NCBI GenBank assembly: GCA_900472395.1
Contig: UCHV01000016.1
Span: 1-64,000, forward strand
Source of the DNA: Hyphomicrobiales bacterium
GTDB lineage: Bacteria > Pseudomonadota > Alphaproteobacteria > Rhizobiales > Rhizobiaceae
DNA: 64,000 nt
Reading direction: 5' to 3'
The position numbers and the translations under genes were made by a program. The notes below the pieces were generated by a model. It saw only the letters and a program-made list of their open reading frames with translations. It was not told where the DNA came from and did not search any database. Position 1 is the stretch's first letter, and each line of letters starts with the position of its first letter. Below, piece after piece: positions 1-9,475 of the stretch.

Positions 1-1415
1 CCCTTGCCGGCTTCACCCGCACGCGCCGCTTCCACACCGGCGTTGAGCGCCAGCAGGTTGGTCTGGAAGGCGATATCGTCGATGACGCCGATGATGTTGC
101 CGATCTCGCTCGACGACTTCTCGATCTTCTCCATGGCGATGACGGCACGGCGAACCACCTCGCCGGAGGTTTCAGCCTCTTGCCGGGTTTTGGCAACCAG
201 CATACCGGCTTCCTGCGCACGCTTGGTGCTGTCCTTCACCGTCGTGGTGATCTCTTCCAGAGCGGCGGCGGTTTCCTCGACGGCGGCAGCCTGCTGTTCC
301 GTGCGCTTTGCCAGATCGTCTGCGGCAGACTTGATCTCGTTGGCGCCGGCATCGATGCCACGGGCGTTTTGCGAAACCTGCACAAGCGCGGTCTGCAGCT
401 TTTCGGCCGAGCGGTTGAAGTCGTCGCGGACGGTATCGAGGCTCTGCGTGAACGGCTGATGGATACGATAGGCAACGTCGCCATCGGAGAGTTTCGACAG
501 ACCGGCAGCAAGGTTGTCGACGGCGAACTGCACGTCGGCCGCATCCTGTGCCTTCTGCCTTTCACGCTCCACGCGCTCCTTTTCGGAAACCGAAAGGTTG
601 GCTTCCGTTTCCTTCTCCAAACGGATGCGCTCCAGCGCATTGTCACGGAAAACGGCAACGGCTTTCGCCATCTCGCCCACTTCATCCTTGCGGCCCATGC
701 CGTCGATTTCAGCGGACGTATCACCGGCGGCAAGCGACAGCATGCGTTCACGCAGGCGGATGATCGGCGTGGTGATGCCGGAAGACGTCACGAACAGCGC
801 CACGCCGAGAACTGCCAGGAAAATGGCGACAACAGTCACCAGGGTCGTCGTGATCAGCGAGCTGTTGTCCGCAGTCAGGACCTGGCTTCTGGTTTCCACT
901 TCGTTCATCCGCGCCAGCAGGAAAGACAGGATGTCGTCGCTGAGCGGATTGATCAGGTTATCGGCCTTTTCAAGCGCTATTCTGGCCTGCGTATCGTCGG
1001 AGCGCGCAGCAAACTCGACCGCCTGGTCGGTCTGCGCGATGACGGCGCGCATTCTGGTGATCAGGCCATCCAGTTCCGCACCATGCTGGGGAACCAGATC
1101 ACGCGCCTTGGAAAGCTGGTTGAGCACATAACCCTTGGTCGAAACGTAGTCGTTCGCCGCAAACTTGTACATGTCGTGCTGCGGCGGATAAAAAGTCGTC
1201 TGATAGGCGGTCAACGCCAGCCCCACGAGATTGCGGTTGGCGCGCGCAACTTCCAGCGTCGCACGGTTATCCTGACTTATGAAGTCGAAATAGACCTTGT
1301 CGGAAGCCTTGAACTCCGACGACAGGTAGGCCACGGCACCGAGGCCGGCGGCACAGAGAAGAAGAATGATCGCAACGATCTTCGTTCGAATTCCGGTCTT
1401 TTCCAGGATTGTCAT
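1..1415 (-). CDS. Methyl-accepting chemotaxis protein, C-terminus cut by window edge
   Basis: Transmembrane chemoreceptor that would signal through CheW/CheA to the flagellar motor. About 471 residues are visible. There is a membrane segment at about residues 12-31, a periplasmic sensing region to about 186, a second membrane segment at about 187-210, and a HAMP domain at about 211-265. A second HAMP-like stretch and the start of the signalling coiled coil follow, ending in the conserved [20 protein letters not shown] tip motif at the window edge. The far half of the signalling domain and any adaptation-enzyme docking tail lie outside. The ligand cannot be inferred. The start is the ATG complementary to 1413-1415. 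Confidence 0.93.
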   Translation of the reverse strand, partial: MTILEKTGIRTKIVAIILLLCAAGLGAVAYLSSEFKASDKVYFDFISQDNRATLEVARANRNLVGLALTAYQTTFYPPQHDMYKFAANDYVSTKGYVLNQLSKARDLVPQHGAELDGLITRMRAVIAQTDQAVEFAARSDDTQARIALEKADNLINPLSDDILSFLLARMNEVETRSQVLTADNSSLITTTLVTVVAIFLAVLGVALFVTSSGITTPIIRLRERMLSLAAGDTSAEIDGMGRKDEVGEMAKAVAVFRDNALERIRLEKETEANLSVSEKERVERERQKAQDAADVQFAVDNLAAGLSKLSDGDVAYRIHQPFTQSLDTVRDDFNRSAEKLQTALVQVSQNARGIDAGANEIKSAADDLAKRTEQQAAAVEETAAALEEITTTVKDSTKRAQEAGMLVAKTRQEAETSGEVVRRAVIAMEKIEKSSSEIGNIIGVIDDIAFQTNLLALNAGVEAARAGEAGK

Positions 1416-1633
1416 TTTCGTTCCAAAAGAGATGGACCGCTCCCTTCCCGTGCCGAAGGTCGTCGGTTTCAGATTTGGCAGAGCACGTCGTTACCCAATC
1501 ATTGGGAAGCGGCGCATTCCGTCGGGACCAAGACCGACCTTGAACAGGCCGAACGATCACCATTGAACGAATGCAGAAACACCGCCCGGTTCGTATGATT
1601 TTAAGTCATAAAGAATGTCTTACAAAATAGTTG

Positions 1634-1674
1634 GATCACTGATTATTTTTCCCAACGCATTCAAATCAGTGATC
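1634..1674. promoter_or_regulatory. Perfect 11-bp inverted repeat in the 494-bp divergent intergenic region
   Basis: Between the chemoreceptor and the aldehyde dehydrogenase (1416-1909) there is no credible gene. The region holds a perfect inverted repeat, GATCACTGATT at 1634-1644 and AATCAGTGATC at 1664-1674, separated by 19 AT-rich bases. This could be an operator or a transcript hairpin. No T-run follows on either strand, so a terminator is unlikely. Nothing else was recognised in the gap. Confidence 0.4.
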
Positions 1675-1909
1675 AAATTCCGGTGAGTATCCTGTGATCG
1701 CGTTTTAGAGCGGTTCATTGCCGCTATCCACAAACGAGCTCGATTAACGACTGGATCGCAAAGATCGGCCGCCGCACCCATTTAGTATTACTTTTTTGTC
1801 AAGGCGTTGATTGTCGCGTCCATCTATCCTACGTCATGCCCGCAACCATTTCGCCGGCATCACCGCCGGCCCTCGCCTCTTTTCCCTTCGACGAACGAAA
1901 GTGGACCTC

Positions 1910-3346
1910 ATGACTACCTATCCCGACGTCAAGCTTTATATTGCCGGCGAATGGCGCGATGCCATTGCTGGCGAGACAATCGACGTGTCCGACCCGGCTA
2001 CGGAAGAGGTGATCGGCAAGATAGCGCATGCCCGCAAGGCCGATCTGGATCTGGCGCTGGAAGCCGCAGACAAGGGCTTCAAGATCTGGCGTGACACATC
2101 GCCGTTCGACCGCTCGAAAATGATGCGCAAGGCTGCCGATAACCTGCGCGAGCGCGCAGATGCGATCGCCTACATGATGACCCGCGAACAGGGCAAGCCG
2201 CTTGCCCAGTCCAAGATGGAAGTTCTGGGCGCCGCCGACACGATCGACTGGTTCGCGGAAGAAGCCCGCCGCACCTACGGCCAGATCATCCCGGCCCGCT
2301 TCACCGGCGTCTCGCAGATGGCGATCAAGCAGCCTGTCGGCCCGGTTGCCGCATTCACGCCGTGGAATTTCCCGATCAACCAGATCGTCCGCAAGCTTTC
2401 GGCAGCACTTGCCGCCGGCTGCTCGATCATCGTCAAGGCACCGGAAGAAACCCCGGCCTCGCCTGCCGAACTGATCCGCGCCTTCGCCGATGCCGGCGTT
2501 CCGGCCGGCGTCATCGGTCTGGTTTACGGTGTTCCGGCCGAAGTCTCGGAATACCTGATCCCGCATCCGGTCATCCGCAAGATCTCGTTCACGGGTTCCA
2601 CACCGATCGGCAAGCACCTTGCAGCGCTCGCCGGCAAGCACATGAAGCGCGCCACGATGGAACTCGGCGGCCATGCACCTGTCATGATCTTCAACGACGC
2701 CGATCTCGACAAGGCGATCGAAGTCACGGCGGGTTCGAAATTCCGCAATGCGGGTCAGGTTTGCGTCGCGCCCACCCGTTTCCTCATCCAGGACGGTATC
2801 GCCGACAAGTTCCTCGACGGTTTCGTCAAGGCTGCCGAAGCGATCAAGGTCGGCAACGGCCTCGACGGCGACACCGGCATGGGTCCGCTTGCCAACGAGC
2901 GCCGTATCCCGGCCATGGAAGAGCTGATCCAGGATGCCGTCGCCAACGGCGCGGAACTGAAGACCGGCGGCAAGCGCATCGGCAACAAGGGCAATTTCTT
3001 CGAGCCGACCGTTCTTGCCAATGTGCCGACGTCGGCCAAGATCATGAACGACGAACCGTTTGGCCCGATCGCCATCGTCAACCGCTTCTCGACCTTCGAG
3101 GATGCCGTTGAAGAGGCAAATCGCCTGCCCTTCGGCCTTGCGTCCTACGCCTTCACCGGCTCGGTCAAGACCGCGCACGAACTCGGCCGCCAGGTCGAAG
3201 CCGGCATGCTGACCATCAACCACAACGGCCTTGCCCTGCCGGAAGTACCGTTTGGCGGTATCAAGGATTCGGGCTACGGCACGGAAGGCGGCTCGGAAGC
3301 CATTCAGGCCTATCTCGAGACCAAATACGTCAGCCAGATGAGCTGA
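1910..3346 (+). CDS. NAD(P)-dependent aldehyde dehydrogenase, succinate-semialdehyde dehydrogenase type
   Basis: Oxidises an aldehyde to the acid using NAD(P)+; the closest family by sequence feel is succinate-semialdehyde / alpha-ketoglutaric semialdehyde dehydrogenase. The protein has 478 residues, normal for the family. Visible motifs are FTPWNFP near the nucleotide site, FTGSTPIG (coenzyme binding), MELGGHAP (general base Glu) and GQVCVAPTR (nucleophile Cys). I chose the ATG at 1910, where the family N-terminus ([14 protein letters not shown]) begins; an in-frame start 99 bases upstream would add an unlikely basic tail. It stands alone, with a strong terminator 27 bases downstream. No pathway partner is adjacent, so the true substrate is open. 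Confidence 0.88.
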   Translation: MTTYPDVKLYIAGEWRDAIAGETIDVSDPATEEVIGKIAHARKADLDLALEAADKGFKIWRDTSPFDRSKMMRKAADNLRERADAIAYMMTREQGKPLAQSKMEVLGAADTIDWFAEEARRTYGQIIPARFTGVSQMAIKQPVGPVAAFTPWNFPINQIVRKLSAALAAGCSIIVKAPEETPASPAELIRAFADAGVPAGVIGLVYGVPAEVSEYLIPHPVIRKISFTGSTPIGKHLAALAGKHMKRATMELGGHAPVMIFNDADLDKAIEVTAGSKFRNAGQVCVAPTRFLIQDGIADKFLDGFVKAAEAIKVGNGLDGDTGMGPLANERRIPAMEELIQDAVANGAELKTGGKRIGNKGNFFEPTVLANVPTSAKIMNDEPFGPIAIVNRFSTFEDAVEEANRLPFGLASYAFTGSVKTAHELGRQVEAGMLTINHNGLALPEVPFGGIKDSGYGTEGGSEAIQAYLETKYVSQMS

Positions 3347-3372
3347 TCCACCAGCTTCATGTGAATGACGGG

Positions 3373-3405
3373 ACGGCCGGAGTGAAAACTCCGGCCGTTT
3401 TGTTT
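3373..3405 (+). terminator. Rho-independent terminator after the aldehyde dehydrogenase
   Basis: A perfect 11-bp stem (ACGGCCGGAGT / ACTCCGGCCGT) with a GAAA tetraloop is followed by TTTGTTTT. Confidence 0.93.
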
Positions 3406-3490
3406 TGGGGCTTGTCTGTTGGGGTGAAGCGGCATACGAAACAAATAGTGAACAGAATTATGATAGAGAGGGCGCACTCCTCACTCTCGA

Positions 3491-3574
3491 CGTCACCCTC
3501 GGGCCTGTCCCGAGGGTCTGCTGAGCCCCATTGTTTGGCGTGGTTAGATCCTAGGGACAAGCCCTAGGATGACG
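3491..3574. repeat. RIME-like double-palindrome repeat, copy 1 of 4
   Basis: An 84-bp element built of two palindromes (CCCTCGGGCCTGTCCCGAGGG, slightly abbreviated here, and ATCCTAGGGACAAGCCCTAGGAT, likewise) bounded by GTCA and TGACG ends. The same plan recurs at 8205-8286, 25642-25729 and 38424-38509. It resembles the Rhizobium intergenic mosaic elements known from Rhizobiaceae; that family name is from general knowledge, while the repetition is directly visible. Confidence 0.8.
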
Positions 3575-3621
3575 TGGGAGAGGTTAGTGCCAGCACCTCA
3601 AACGGAGCACCCGGAAACACC

Positions 3622-4728
3622 ATGACCGAAACCACGACTGAACCCGCTCCCCTCCTCAAGGAAATCTTCAACCGCGCCCGCCTTGAGCATTTCGCCCGCG
3701 AGACCGCTGCGATCCATCCCGGCTTCGATGGCGAGCGATTTCTGATACTGGCTTCGGAAGGGCTGGACGATCTCAGCATCATGCAACGACTGCGGCAGAT
3801 CGCGGTGTCCTTCCACGCCACACTGCCCGGCCCGTATGAGAAGAATATCGAGATCCTCTGGGCACTTGCCCCGCGCATCAATCACGGTTTTGCATCCATA
3901 ACCCTGCCCGAATACGTGGCACTTTACGGCCACGAGGATTTTGATCTCTCGATAAAGGCGCTGGCGTTCTTCACGCAATTCGGCTCGTCGGAATTCGCCA
4001 TTCGGCACTTTCTGCAAAAGGATCAGGCTCGCACACTCACGGTCATGGAAAGCTGGTCACAAGATGACAACGAACATGTGCGCCGCCTCTCATCGGAAGG
4101 TTGCCGCCCGCGCCTGCCATGGTCGTTTCAGCTGAAACCGCTGATCGCCGATCCTTCGCCTGTCGCAATTATCCTTGAAAACCTGCGCAGCGATCCGGCG
4201 CTTTATGTACGCAAATCCGTCGCCAACCATCTGAACGACATCACCAAGGACCATCCGGACTGGGTGCTGCAAAAGATCGCCGGCTGGGATCAGGCCAACG
4301 CACACAGCGCCTGGATCATCCGGCAGGCCCTGCGCACGCTGATCAAGAAAGGCGATGCCCGTGCGCTGCATGTACTGGGCGCCGGTGACAAGGCCGAGGT
4401 GACGGTCGACAGCTTTTCAATGACGCCGGAAGCGCTGAAACTCGGCGGCGCGGTGAAGATTGCCGCACACATCACCTCGACGGCGACAGCATCCCAAAAA
4501 CTCTTGGTCGATTACGCTGTGCATTACGTGAAGAAGGCTGGCGGCACATCGAAAAAGGTTTTCAAGTGGAAAGAGATAACGCTGGATGCCGGAGCCGGTA
4601 TCGAACTCTCCATCAGCCGCGCCATCCGCGATTTTACCACGCGCGTGCATTATCCCGGCCGGCATGCGGTGGAACTGATCGTCAATGGTGAAGTGCTGGC
4701 GCAAGGCGCGTTCGAAATTTTGGTTTAA
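3622..4728 (+). CDS. AlkC-type DNA alkylation repair glycosylase (HEAT-like repeats plus Ig-like domain)
   Basis: Predicted to excise alkylated bases such as N3-methyladenine from DNA in base-excision repair. The 368-residue protein has an all-helical first part with HEAT-like repeats to about residue 265 (for example the segment with SFQLKPLIADPSPV and YVRKSVANHLNDITKDHPDWV, a DNA-repair HEAT signature). A C-terminal beta-rich stretch of about 105 residues looks like the immunoglobulin-like domain that separates AlkC from the shorter AlkD. The ATG at 3622 was chosen over one 48 bases upstream because the latter lies close to the repeat element. It is a single gene; the next genes are on the other strand. 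Confidence 0.85.
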   Translation: MTETTTEPAPLLKEIFNRARLEHFARETAAIHPGFDGERFLILASEGLDDLSIMQRLRQIAVSFHATLPGPYEKNIEILWALAPRINHGFASITLPEYVALYGHEDFDLSIKALAFFTQFGSSEFAIRHFLQKDQARTLTVMESWSQDDNEHVRRLSSEGCRPRLPWSFQLKPLIADPSPVAIILENLRSDPALYVRKSVANHLNDITKDHPDWVLQKIAGWDQANAHSAWIIRQALRTLIKKGDARALHVLGAGDKAEVTVDSFSMTPEALKLGGAVKIAAHITSTATASQKLLVDYAVHYVKKAGGTSKKVFKWKEITLDAGAGIELSISRAIRDFTTRVHYPGRHAVELIVNGEVLAQGAFEILV

Positions 4729-4746
4729 TGCAGGAAACGCTGCGAC

Positions 4747-5058
4747 CTAGAACAAGGTGGAAAGGTCACGCCGCCCATCCACGACACGCACGATTTCCAC
4801 CGTATGAATCTCGCCTTCATCGGTATCCGGCCGGGTTTCGTAGAGAATGATATAGGGCGCTTCGACGAGCATCCTTGCCGTCCGAAAAATGACCGGATGG
4901 CGTGTGCCCAGCCGCGGATGCTCGGTCAACATCTGCGCCTTGCGGCGGAAACTGGCAAAATAACGCTCAGCGCTCTTTTGCTGGTGCCTGCCGATATCGA
5001 CATAGATTTTCTTGACGTCGGCCCGCGCCTTTGGCGTCCAGACCAGCTTAGCGGTCAT
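4747..5058 (-). CDS. parE: RelE/ParE-family toxin
   Basis: A 103-residue toxin of the RelE/ParE superfamily; ParE members poison DNA gyrase and RelE members cleave mRNA on the ribosome. Visible features are the N-terminal WTPKARADVKKIY helix, the central HPRLGTRHPV turn with basic residues, and the C-terminal strands YIILYETR and VEIVRVVDGRRDL. The start at 5058 overlaps the end of the antitoxin gene by 11 bases, the usual translational coupling. The neighbouring antitoxin is ParD-like, which favours ParE over RelE. The target is inferred, not shown. Confidence 0.87.
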   Translation of the reverse strand: MTAKLVWTPKARADVKKIYVDIGRHQQKSAERYFASFRRKAQMLTEHPRLGTRHPVIFRTARMLVEAPYIILYETRPDTDEGEIHTVEIVRVVDGRRDLSTLF

Positions 5059-5326
5059 GAAGCGCCGCAGCCAATTCGTCGCGCGCTTCATCCAATACAG
5101 CGTCGAGATCCAGTTCGCTGGCCGGGCCGCTGCTCTTGCCTTCTTGCCACAGGGCCCGCAGTCGGTCGGCGGTCTCGCGCTTTTCGATCCATTTTTCCGA
5201 CCAGTCGCGCATGGCTTCGCGCACGACTTCGCTTCCGCTCGCATATGCGCCGCTTTGCACGGCATCTCGCAAAAGTTCCGCATGTTGCGGCGTCATGGAA
5301 ATGCTGACTTTCTCAACCTTGGACAT
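5048..5326 (-). CDS. parD: ParD-like (CopG/RHH) antitoxin
   Basis: A 92-residue antitoxin, first gene of the toxin-antitoxin pair. The N-terminal ribbon-helix-helix (VEKVSISMTPQHAELLRDAV, then YASGSEVVREAMRDW) should dimerise, bind the operon's own promoter and leave the C-terminal acidic helix (about residues 65-92) to wrap the toxin. The layout, antitoxin first with an overlapping toxin gene, is the family norm. The pair lies between a DNA repair gene and the sulfate operon with no sign of a mobile element. Confidence 0.9.
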   Translation of the reverse strand: MSKVEKVSISMTPQHAELLRDAVQSGAYASGSEVVREAMRDWSEKWIEKRETADRLRALWQEGKSSGPASELDLDAVLDEARDELAAALHDR

Positions 5327-5345
5327 AGCCTGCCTTTCTCACGCT

Positions 5346-5361
5346 GGTACGAATTATTACC
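5346..5361 (-). promoter_or_regulatory. Candidate ParD operator
   Basis: An imperfect 16-bp palindrome (GGTAATAATTCGTACC on the minus strand, 6 of 8 positions symmetric) lies 19 bases upstream of the antitoxin start, where an autoregulating antitoxin would bind. Confidence 0.35.
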
Positions 5362-5403
5362 ACCGTTTTTGAAGCCGTCCAACGAGATTGAGAGCAGCGC
5401 GTA

Positions 5404-6423
5404 TTAAACCGCAAACACCTTCGCACGCCTGAGCGTCACGAACCCCGCCTCGCCCGCCTTCACCACCCGCTCCGGCTCCACATCGAATTCCAGCGCCTCA
5501 CCGGCCCCGGTCGTTGCCAGCACACGGCGGCCATCGGCGCGGTCGAGCACACGCGAAATCGTCGCAGCGATGCCCGGCCCTTCGGCCGACCAGTCGAGAT
5601 CGCTCGGCCGCGCATAAAGCTCGGCCTTGCCGTCCGTCACACCCGTTGCCTCGACCGACACATCCCCGGCATAAGCGCGCCCATCGCGCACATCGGCCGC
5701 GATCACATTGGCATCGCCCAAAAACTTCATCACGAAGGCGGATTGGGGATCGCGGCACACCGCCTCCGGTGTGCCTTGCTGGATGATCTGTCCGTCCTTG
5801 AGGATCACCACCCGGTCGGCAAGGTCGAGTGCCTCTTCCTGATCGTGGGTGACAAAAAGCGTGGTGATGCCAAGCTCCGAATGGATTTCCCGCAGCCAGC
5901 GACGCAGGTCGCGACGCACATTGGCATCGAGCGCGCCAAAAGGTTCATCGAGCAGCAGCACCTTGGGATCGACGGCGAGCGCGCGTGCCAGCGCCACCCG
6001 TTGCCGCTGACCGCCGGAAATCTGCGCCGGAAAACGATCGCCGAGGCCTTCGAGGCGCACCAGTCGCAACAGTTCGGTGACGCGGATGTCTATCGCCGCC
6101 TTTTCGCGCTTCACCTTCGACACCTTCATGCCGAAGGCGATGTTCTGCGCCACTGTCATATGCGGGAAAAGCGCGTAATGCTGGAAAACGAAACCGACGC
6201 CACGGTCGCGCACCGGAATATCGGTGGCATCCTGATCGCCGAAATAGATATGGCCACCATCGGCAAATTCGAGCCCGGCCACCATGCGCAGGATCGTGGT
6301 CTTGCCGGAACCGGAAGGGCCGAGAAGCGCCACCAGTTCGCCGCTTTCGATATCGAGAGAGACGTCTTTGACGGCGCGGAAAGTCTCGAAGGTTTTGACG
6401 ACGTTTTCGAGGCGGATCTTCAT
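5404..6423 (-). CDS. cysA: Sulfate/thiosulfate ABC importer ATP-binding protein CysA
   Basis: Cytoplasmic ATPase driving sulfate/thiosulfate uptake, 339 residues. Visible are Walker A GPSGSGKT (about 36-43), signature ISGGQRQR, Walker B LLLDEPFGALD and the switch His in VTHDQEEAL. A C-terminal TOBE-like regulatory domain covers about residues 235-339. It is the last gene of sbp-cysT-cysW-cysA on the minus strand, and its start overlaps the end of cysW by 4 bases. The family assignment rests on that context as well as on the sequence. Confidence 0.95.
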   Translation of the reverse strand: MKIRLENVVKTFETFRAVKDVSLDIESGELVALLGPSGSGKTTILRMVAGLEFADGGHIYFGDQDATDIPVRDRGVGFVFQHYALFPHMTVAQNIAFGMKVSKVKREKAAIDIRVTELLRLVRLEGLGDRFPAQISGGQRQRVALARALAVDPKVLLLDEPFGALDANVRRDLRRWLREIHSELGITTLFVTHDQEEALDLADRVVILKDGQIIQQGTPEAVCRDPQSAFVMKFLGDANVIAADVRDGRAYAGDVSVEATGVTDGKAELYARPSDLDWSAEGPGIAATISRVLDRADGRRVLATTGAGEALEFDVEPERVVKAGEAGFVTLRRAKVFAV

Positions 6424-7298
6424 GATGTTTTCTCTGCGGGATTGGCGGTTTTGCGGACACGGCCCGCGCCCTGACGTTCCAGCGCCACCTTGGCGATGAT
6501 GGTGAAGACGGCGATCAAGGCGAGGATCGAGGCGGCCGCGAAAGCTCCGGTCGTCTGATAATCGTGATAAAGCAGTTCGATATGCAAAGGCAGCGTATTG
6601 GTCTGGCCGCGGATATTGCCGGAAACGACGGACACCGCACCGAATTCACCCATGACACGCGCATTGCAAAGGATGACGCCGTAAAGCAGCGCCCATTTGA
6701 CGTTGGGCAAGGTCACCGAAAGGAAGGTGCGAAACCCGGATGCACCGAGCGAGGTTGCCGCCTCCTCCAGATCGCGCCCTTGTGCCTGCATCAGCGGGAT
6801 CAGTTCACGCGCAACGAAGGGTGCCGTCACGAACATCGAGGCGATGATGATACCGGGAATGGCAAACAGGATCTTGATGTCATACGCGTCGAGCAGCGGA
6901 CCCAATATTCCCTGCAGGCCATAAACGAAGAGATAGGCCACACCCGCCACGATGGGCGATACGGAAAACGGGATTTCGATCACCACAAGCAGGAACCGCT
7001 TGAGCCGGAAATCGAATTTAGTGATCGCCCAGGCAGCGGCGATACCGAAGGCGGTGTTTATGGGCACCGCAATCAGCGCCGCAAGCACGGTCAGCATCAC
7101 CGCATGAAGCGTATCCGGATGCACGATCGTGTCGCGATAAACGGCCCAGCCTTTGGCAAAGGCTTCGACGCCGATGATCACCAGCGGCGCAACGATGACG
7201 AGAGCGACCAGCAGGAGCACGACACCGATCAGCGCGCGCCGGAAGAGCGGGGCATCGCCGACGCGCGGCGGTTTGCGGCGGGGAGGAAAAGCGCTCAT
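6420..7298 (-). CDS. cysW: Sulfate ABC importer permease CysW
   Basis: Inner-membrane permease subunit forming the translocation channel with CysT; 292 residues with about six membrane segments. The EAA-type loop that docks on CysA is seen around LEEAATSLGASGFRTFLSVTLP. I take the ATG at 7298 rather than 7304 because GAGGGG lies at proper distance from it (6 bases) but directly abuts the upstream ATG. It is followed by cysA with a 4-base overlap and almost touches cysT, so the three are co-translated. Confidence 0.94.
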   Translation of the reverse strand: MSAFPPRRKPPRVGDAPLFRRALIGVVLLLVALVIVAPLVIIGVEAFAKGWAVYRDTIVHPDTLHAVMLTVLAALIAVPINTAFGIAAAWAITKFDFRLKRFLLVVIEIPFSVSPIVAGVAYLFVYGLQGILGPLLDAYDIKILFAIPGIIIASMFVTAPFVARELIPLMQAQGRDLEEAATSLGASGFRTFLSVTLPNVKWALLYGVILCNARVMGEFGAVSVVSGNIRGQTNTLPLHIELLYHDYQTTGAFAAASILALIAVFTIIAKVALERQGAGRVRKTANPAEKTS

Positions 7299-7300
7299 CG

Positions 7301-8125
7301 TCATCCCCTCGCCGTATAACGCAGCGCCCGCGCCTGCAGCCAGTTGGTGACGGCCAGCATGAGGAAGGCGGTGAGCAGCAGCACCGATGCGATGGCGGCC
7401 GCTGCCTGGTAATCATATTCCTCCAGCCGGATGAAGATCAGCAGCGCGGTGATTTCCGTCGACATCGGCAGGTTGCCGGCGATGAAAATGATCGCTCCGA
7501 ATTCACCGAGGCAACGGGCAAAGGACAGCGACACGCCGGCCAGCAGCGCCGGCGCAAGCAGCGGCAGGATGACCTTGGTGAAGATCGCCCAGTCGGATCC
7601 GCCGAGCGATTGCGCCGCCTCTTCCAGCGCCGGATCGAGATCCTCGAGCACCGGCTGGACGGTGCGCACGATGAAGGGCAGAGACGTGAAGCACATGGCG
7701 ATCATGATGCCGAGCGGCGTATAGGCCACCTTGATGCCGTAACTTTCGAGAACCGAGCCGAACCAGCCGTTATTGGCAAACAGCGCCGTAAGGGCGATAC
7801 CGGCAACAGCCGTCGGCAGTGCAAAGGGCAGGTCCACGACGGCATCGACGATCCGCCTTCCGGGAAAGCGGTAACGGGTGATGACCCAGGCAAGCGACAG
7901 GCCGAAAAACAGGTTGAAGACGGTGGCGCCCAGCGCCGACAGCACCGTGACGCGATAACTGGCGACCGCACGCGGCGACGACACGATACGCCAGTAATCC
8001 TCCGGGCCGAGGCTGGCGGCCTTGAATACCAGCGCGGCCAGCGGCAGCACCACGATCAGGCCGACATAAAACAGGGTCACGCCCAGCGATAGCGGCAGGC
8101 CGGGCAGGACATTGCGACGTCTCAC
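7301..8125 (-). CDS. cysT: Sulfate ABC importer permease CysT (CysU)
   Basis: Second membrane subunit of the sulfate/thiosulfate importer, 274 residues with about six membrane segments. It carries the EAA loop LEEAAQSLGGSDWAIFTKVILP and the family motif FARCLGEFGA. The start is a GTG at 8125, preceded by AAAGGA at 9 bases. The longer in-frame ATG at 8209 would run through the intergenic repeat and add 28 residues with no family counterpart. It sits between sbp and cysW, with a repeat element in the gap to sbp. Confidence 0.93.
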   Translation of the reverse strand: MRRRNVLPGLPLSLGVTLFYVGLIVVLPLAALVFKAASLGPEDYWRIVSSPRAVASYRVTVLSALGATVFNLFFGLSLAWVITRYRFPGRRIVDAVVDLPFALPTAVAGIALTALFANNGWFGSVLESYGIKVAYTPLGIMIAMCFTSLPFIVRTVQPVLEDLDPALEEAAQSLGGSDWAIFTKVILPLLAPALLAGVSLSFARCLGEFGAIIFIAGNLPMSTEITALLIFIRLEEYDYQAAAAIASVLLLTAFLMLAVTNWLQARALRYTARG

Positions 8126-8204
8126 GCGGTCGGTTCCTTTAATTGGCAAAAGCCGGCGGAAGGAAATCCGCCGGTGGAGAATGACAGAGCCGCCGCCCCC
8201 TTTT

Positions 8205-8286
8205 GTCATCTTCGGCCTTGTGCCTGGGATCTGCTGTGCGCTCGATCCGGCGGTGGCAGATGCTCGGGACGAGCCCGAGCATGACG
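8205..8286. repeat. RIME-like double-palindrome repeat, copy 2, between sbp and cysT
   Basis: It has the same architecture as the copy at 3491-3574: a GTCAT end, a degenerate left palindrome (TTCGGCCTTGTGCCTGGGAT), a right palindrome (ATGCTCGGGACGAGCCCGAGCAT, abbreviated) and a TGACG end. Its position directly after the binding-protein gene of an operon suggests an RNA-level role in uneven expression. Confidence 0.78.
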
Positions 8287-8314
8287 AAGGGTTGAGGCGT
8301 CTATATGGGAAAAG

Positions 8315-9298
8315 TTATCGGCTGCCGTAGAGCTTGTCGAGCGTACCGCCGGAAGCGAAATGCTCCTTCTGGATATTTTCCCAGCCGCCGAAAACATCAT
8401 CGACCTTCACGAGACGGATTTCCGGAAAATCGCTCTTGAATTCGGCCGCTACCTTTTCGTTCTGCACACGGTGGCCGAACTGCGCGGCAATGCGCTGACC
8501 CTCTTCCGTGTAGAGGAAATCGAGATAGGTCTTTGCCAGTTCTTCGGTGCCATGCTTCTTGGCGACCTTTTCGACAACCGCGACCGGGAACTCGGCCAAA
8601 AGGCTGACCTGCGGGATGACGTTCTGAACCTTGTCCTTGCCATACTGCTTTTCGATGCCGCGTGTTTCCGCCTCGAAGGTGATCAGCACGTCACCCTGCC
8701 CGCGCTCGACAAAGGTGGTGGTGGCGGCACGACCGCCGGTATCGAAGACTGGAACATTGTCGAAGATCTTGGTGATGTAGGCGTCGATCTTTTCCTGATC
8801 GTCCTTGAACTCTTCCTTGGCCCAGGCGGTTGCTGCCAGATAGGTGTAACGCGCATTGCCTGAAGTCTTCGGGTTCGGGAAGACGGCGTGAACGTCGTCA
8901 CGCGCCAGATCGGCCCAGCCCTTGATGTTCTTCGGGTTGCCGGCGCGCACAAGGAAGGCGGGGAAGGAATAGAAGGGCGAGGCATTGTTCGGGAATGCCT
9001 TGGTCCATTCCTTGGAAACGAAACCGTTCTTGGCGAGGAAATCGATATCGGTCGACTGGTTGAAAGTCACCACATCGGCTTCGAGGCCCTCGACGATCGA
9101 ACGTGCCTGCTTGGACGTACCGGCATGCGACTGATCGACGGTGACACCCGGATGCGCCTTCACGAAGGCCTCGTTTTCGGCAACGAACAGTTCGCGGGCA
9201 ACGTCATAGGAGGCATTGAGAAGCTTTTTCTCCTGCGCCATCGCGGGCTGGACAAGAAGGGCTGCAAGCGCGGTGCCGAGGATCAGGAGGCGGTTCAT
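8315..9298 (-). CDS. sbp: Periplasmic sulfate-binding protein
   Basis: Captures sulfate (or thiosulfate) in the periplasm and delivers it to CysTW. The 327-residue protein has a signal peptide of about 19 residues ending AMA-QEKK, then the family opening LLNASYDVARELF, and later motifs such as NQSTDIDFLA and TYLAATAWA. The start is the ATG at 9298 with GGAGA 6 bases upstream; an in-frame upstream start would bury the signal peptide. It is the first gene of the four-gene operon. Sbp and CysP share the fold, so sulfate versus thiosulfate preference cannot be told. Confidence 0.93.
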   Translation of the reverse strand: MNRLLILGTALAALLVQPAMAQEKKLLNASYDVARELFVAENEAFVKAHPGVTVDQSHAGTSKQARSIVEGLEADVVTFNQSTDIDFLAKNGFVSKEWTKAFPNNASPFYSFPAFLVRAGNPKNIKGWADLARDDVHAVFPNPKTSGNARYTYLAATAWAKEEFKDDQEKIDAYITKIFDNVPVFDTGGRAATTTFVERGQGDVLITFEAETRGIEKQYGKDKVQNVIPQVSLLAEFPVAVVEKVAKKHGTEELAKTYLDFLYTEEGQRIAAQFGHRVQNEKVAAEFKSDFPEIRLVKVDDVFGGWENIQKEHFASGGTLDKLYGSR

Positions 9299-9425
9299 CA
9301 AAAGTCTCCGATGGGATTTGCTGTTGTCGCAAACATATGCGGCAGCACTCGCAGGCGCGAGAAATCCGCCACCACGTGGCGCGTCCCGGAGAGAATTTTC
9401 CACCAAAGGAGAGAGTGTTTTGCGA

Positions 9426-9465
9426 GGCCTGTTCCAACGTCCGCGAATTGGATCAGGAACAGGCC
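9426..9465. terminator. Hairpin downstream of the RND transporter gene
   Basis: Perfect 10-bp arms (GGCCTGTTCC / GGAACAGGCC) are separated by 20 bases, 10 bases past the RND stop codon. There is no clear T-run, so it may be a Rho-dependent or RNA-stabilising structure rather than an intrinsic terminator. Confidence 0.4.
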
Positions 9466-9475
9466 CCGGATTGCG

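Noticed and set aside
1829..3223. 464-codon open frame antisense to the aldehyde dehydrogenase
   Set aside because: Shadow frame with biased composition; the opposite strand has all aldehyde dehydrogenase motifs.
4747..5326. Genomic island around the toxin-antitoxin pair
   Set aside because: No integrase, tRNA end, direct repeats or composition change is visible around the pair.
8126..8209. Longer cysT beginning with ATG at 8209
   Set aside because: The extension reads into the RIME-like repeat, while the GTG at 8125 has an ideal ribosome site.
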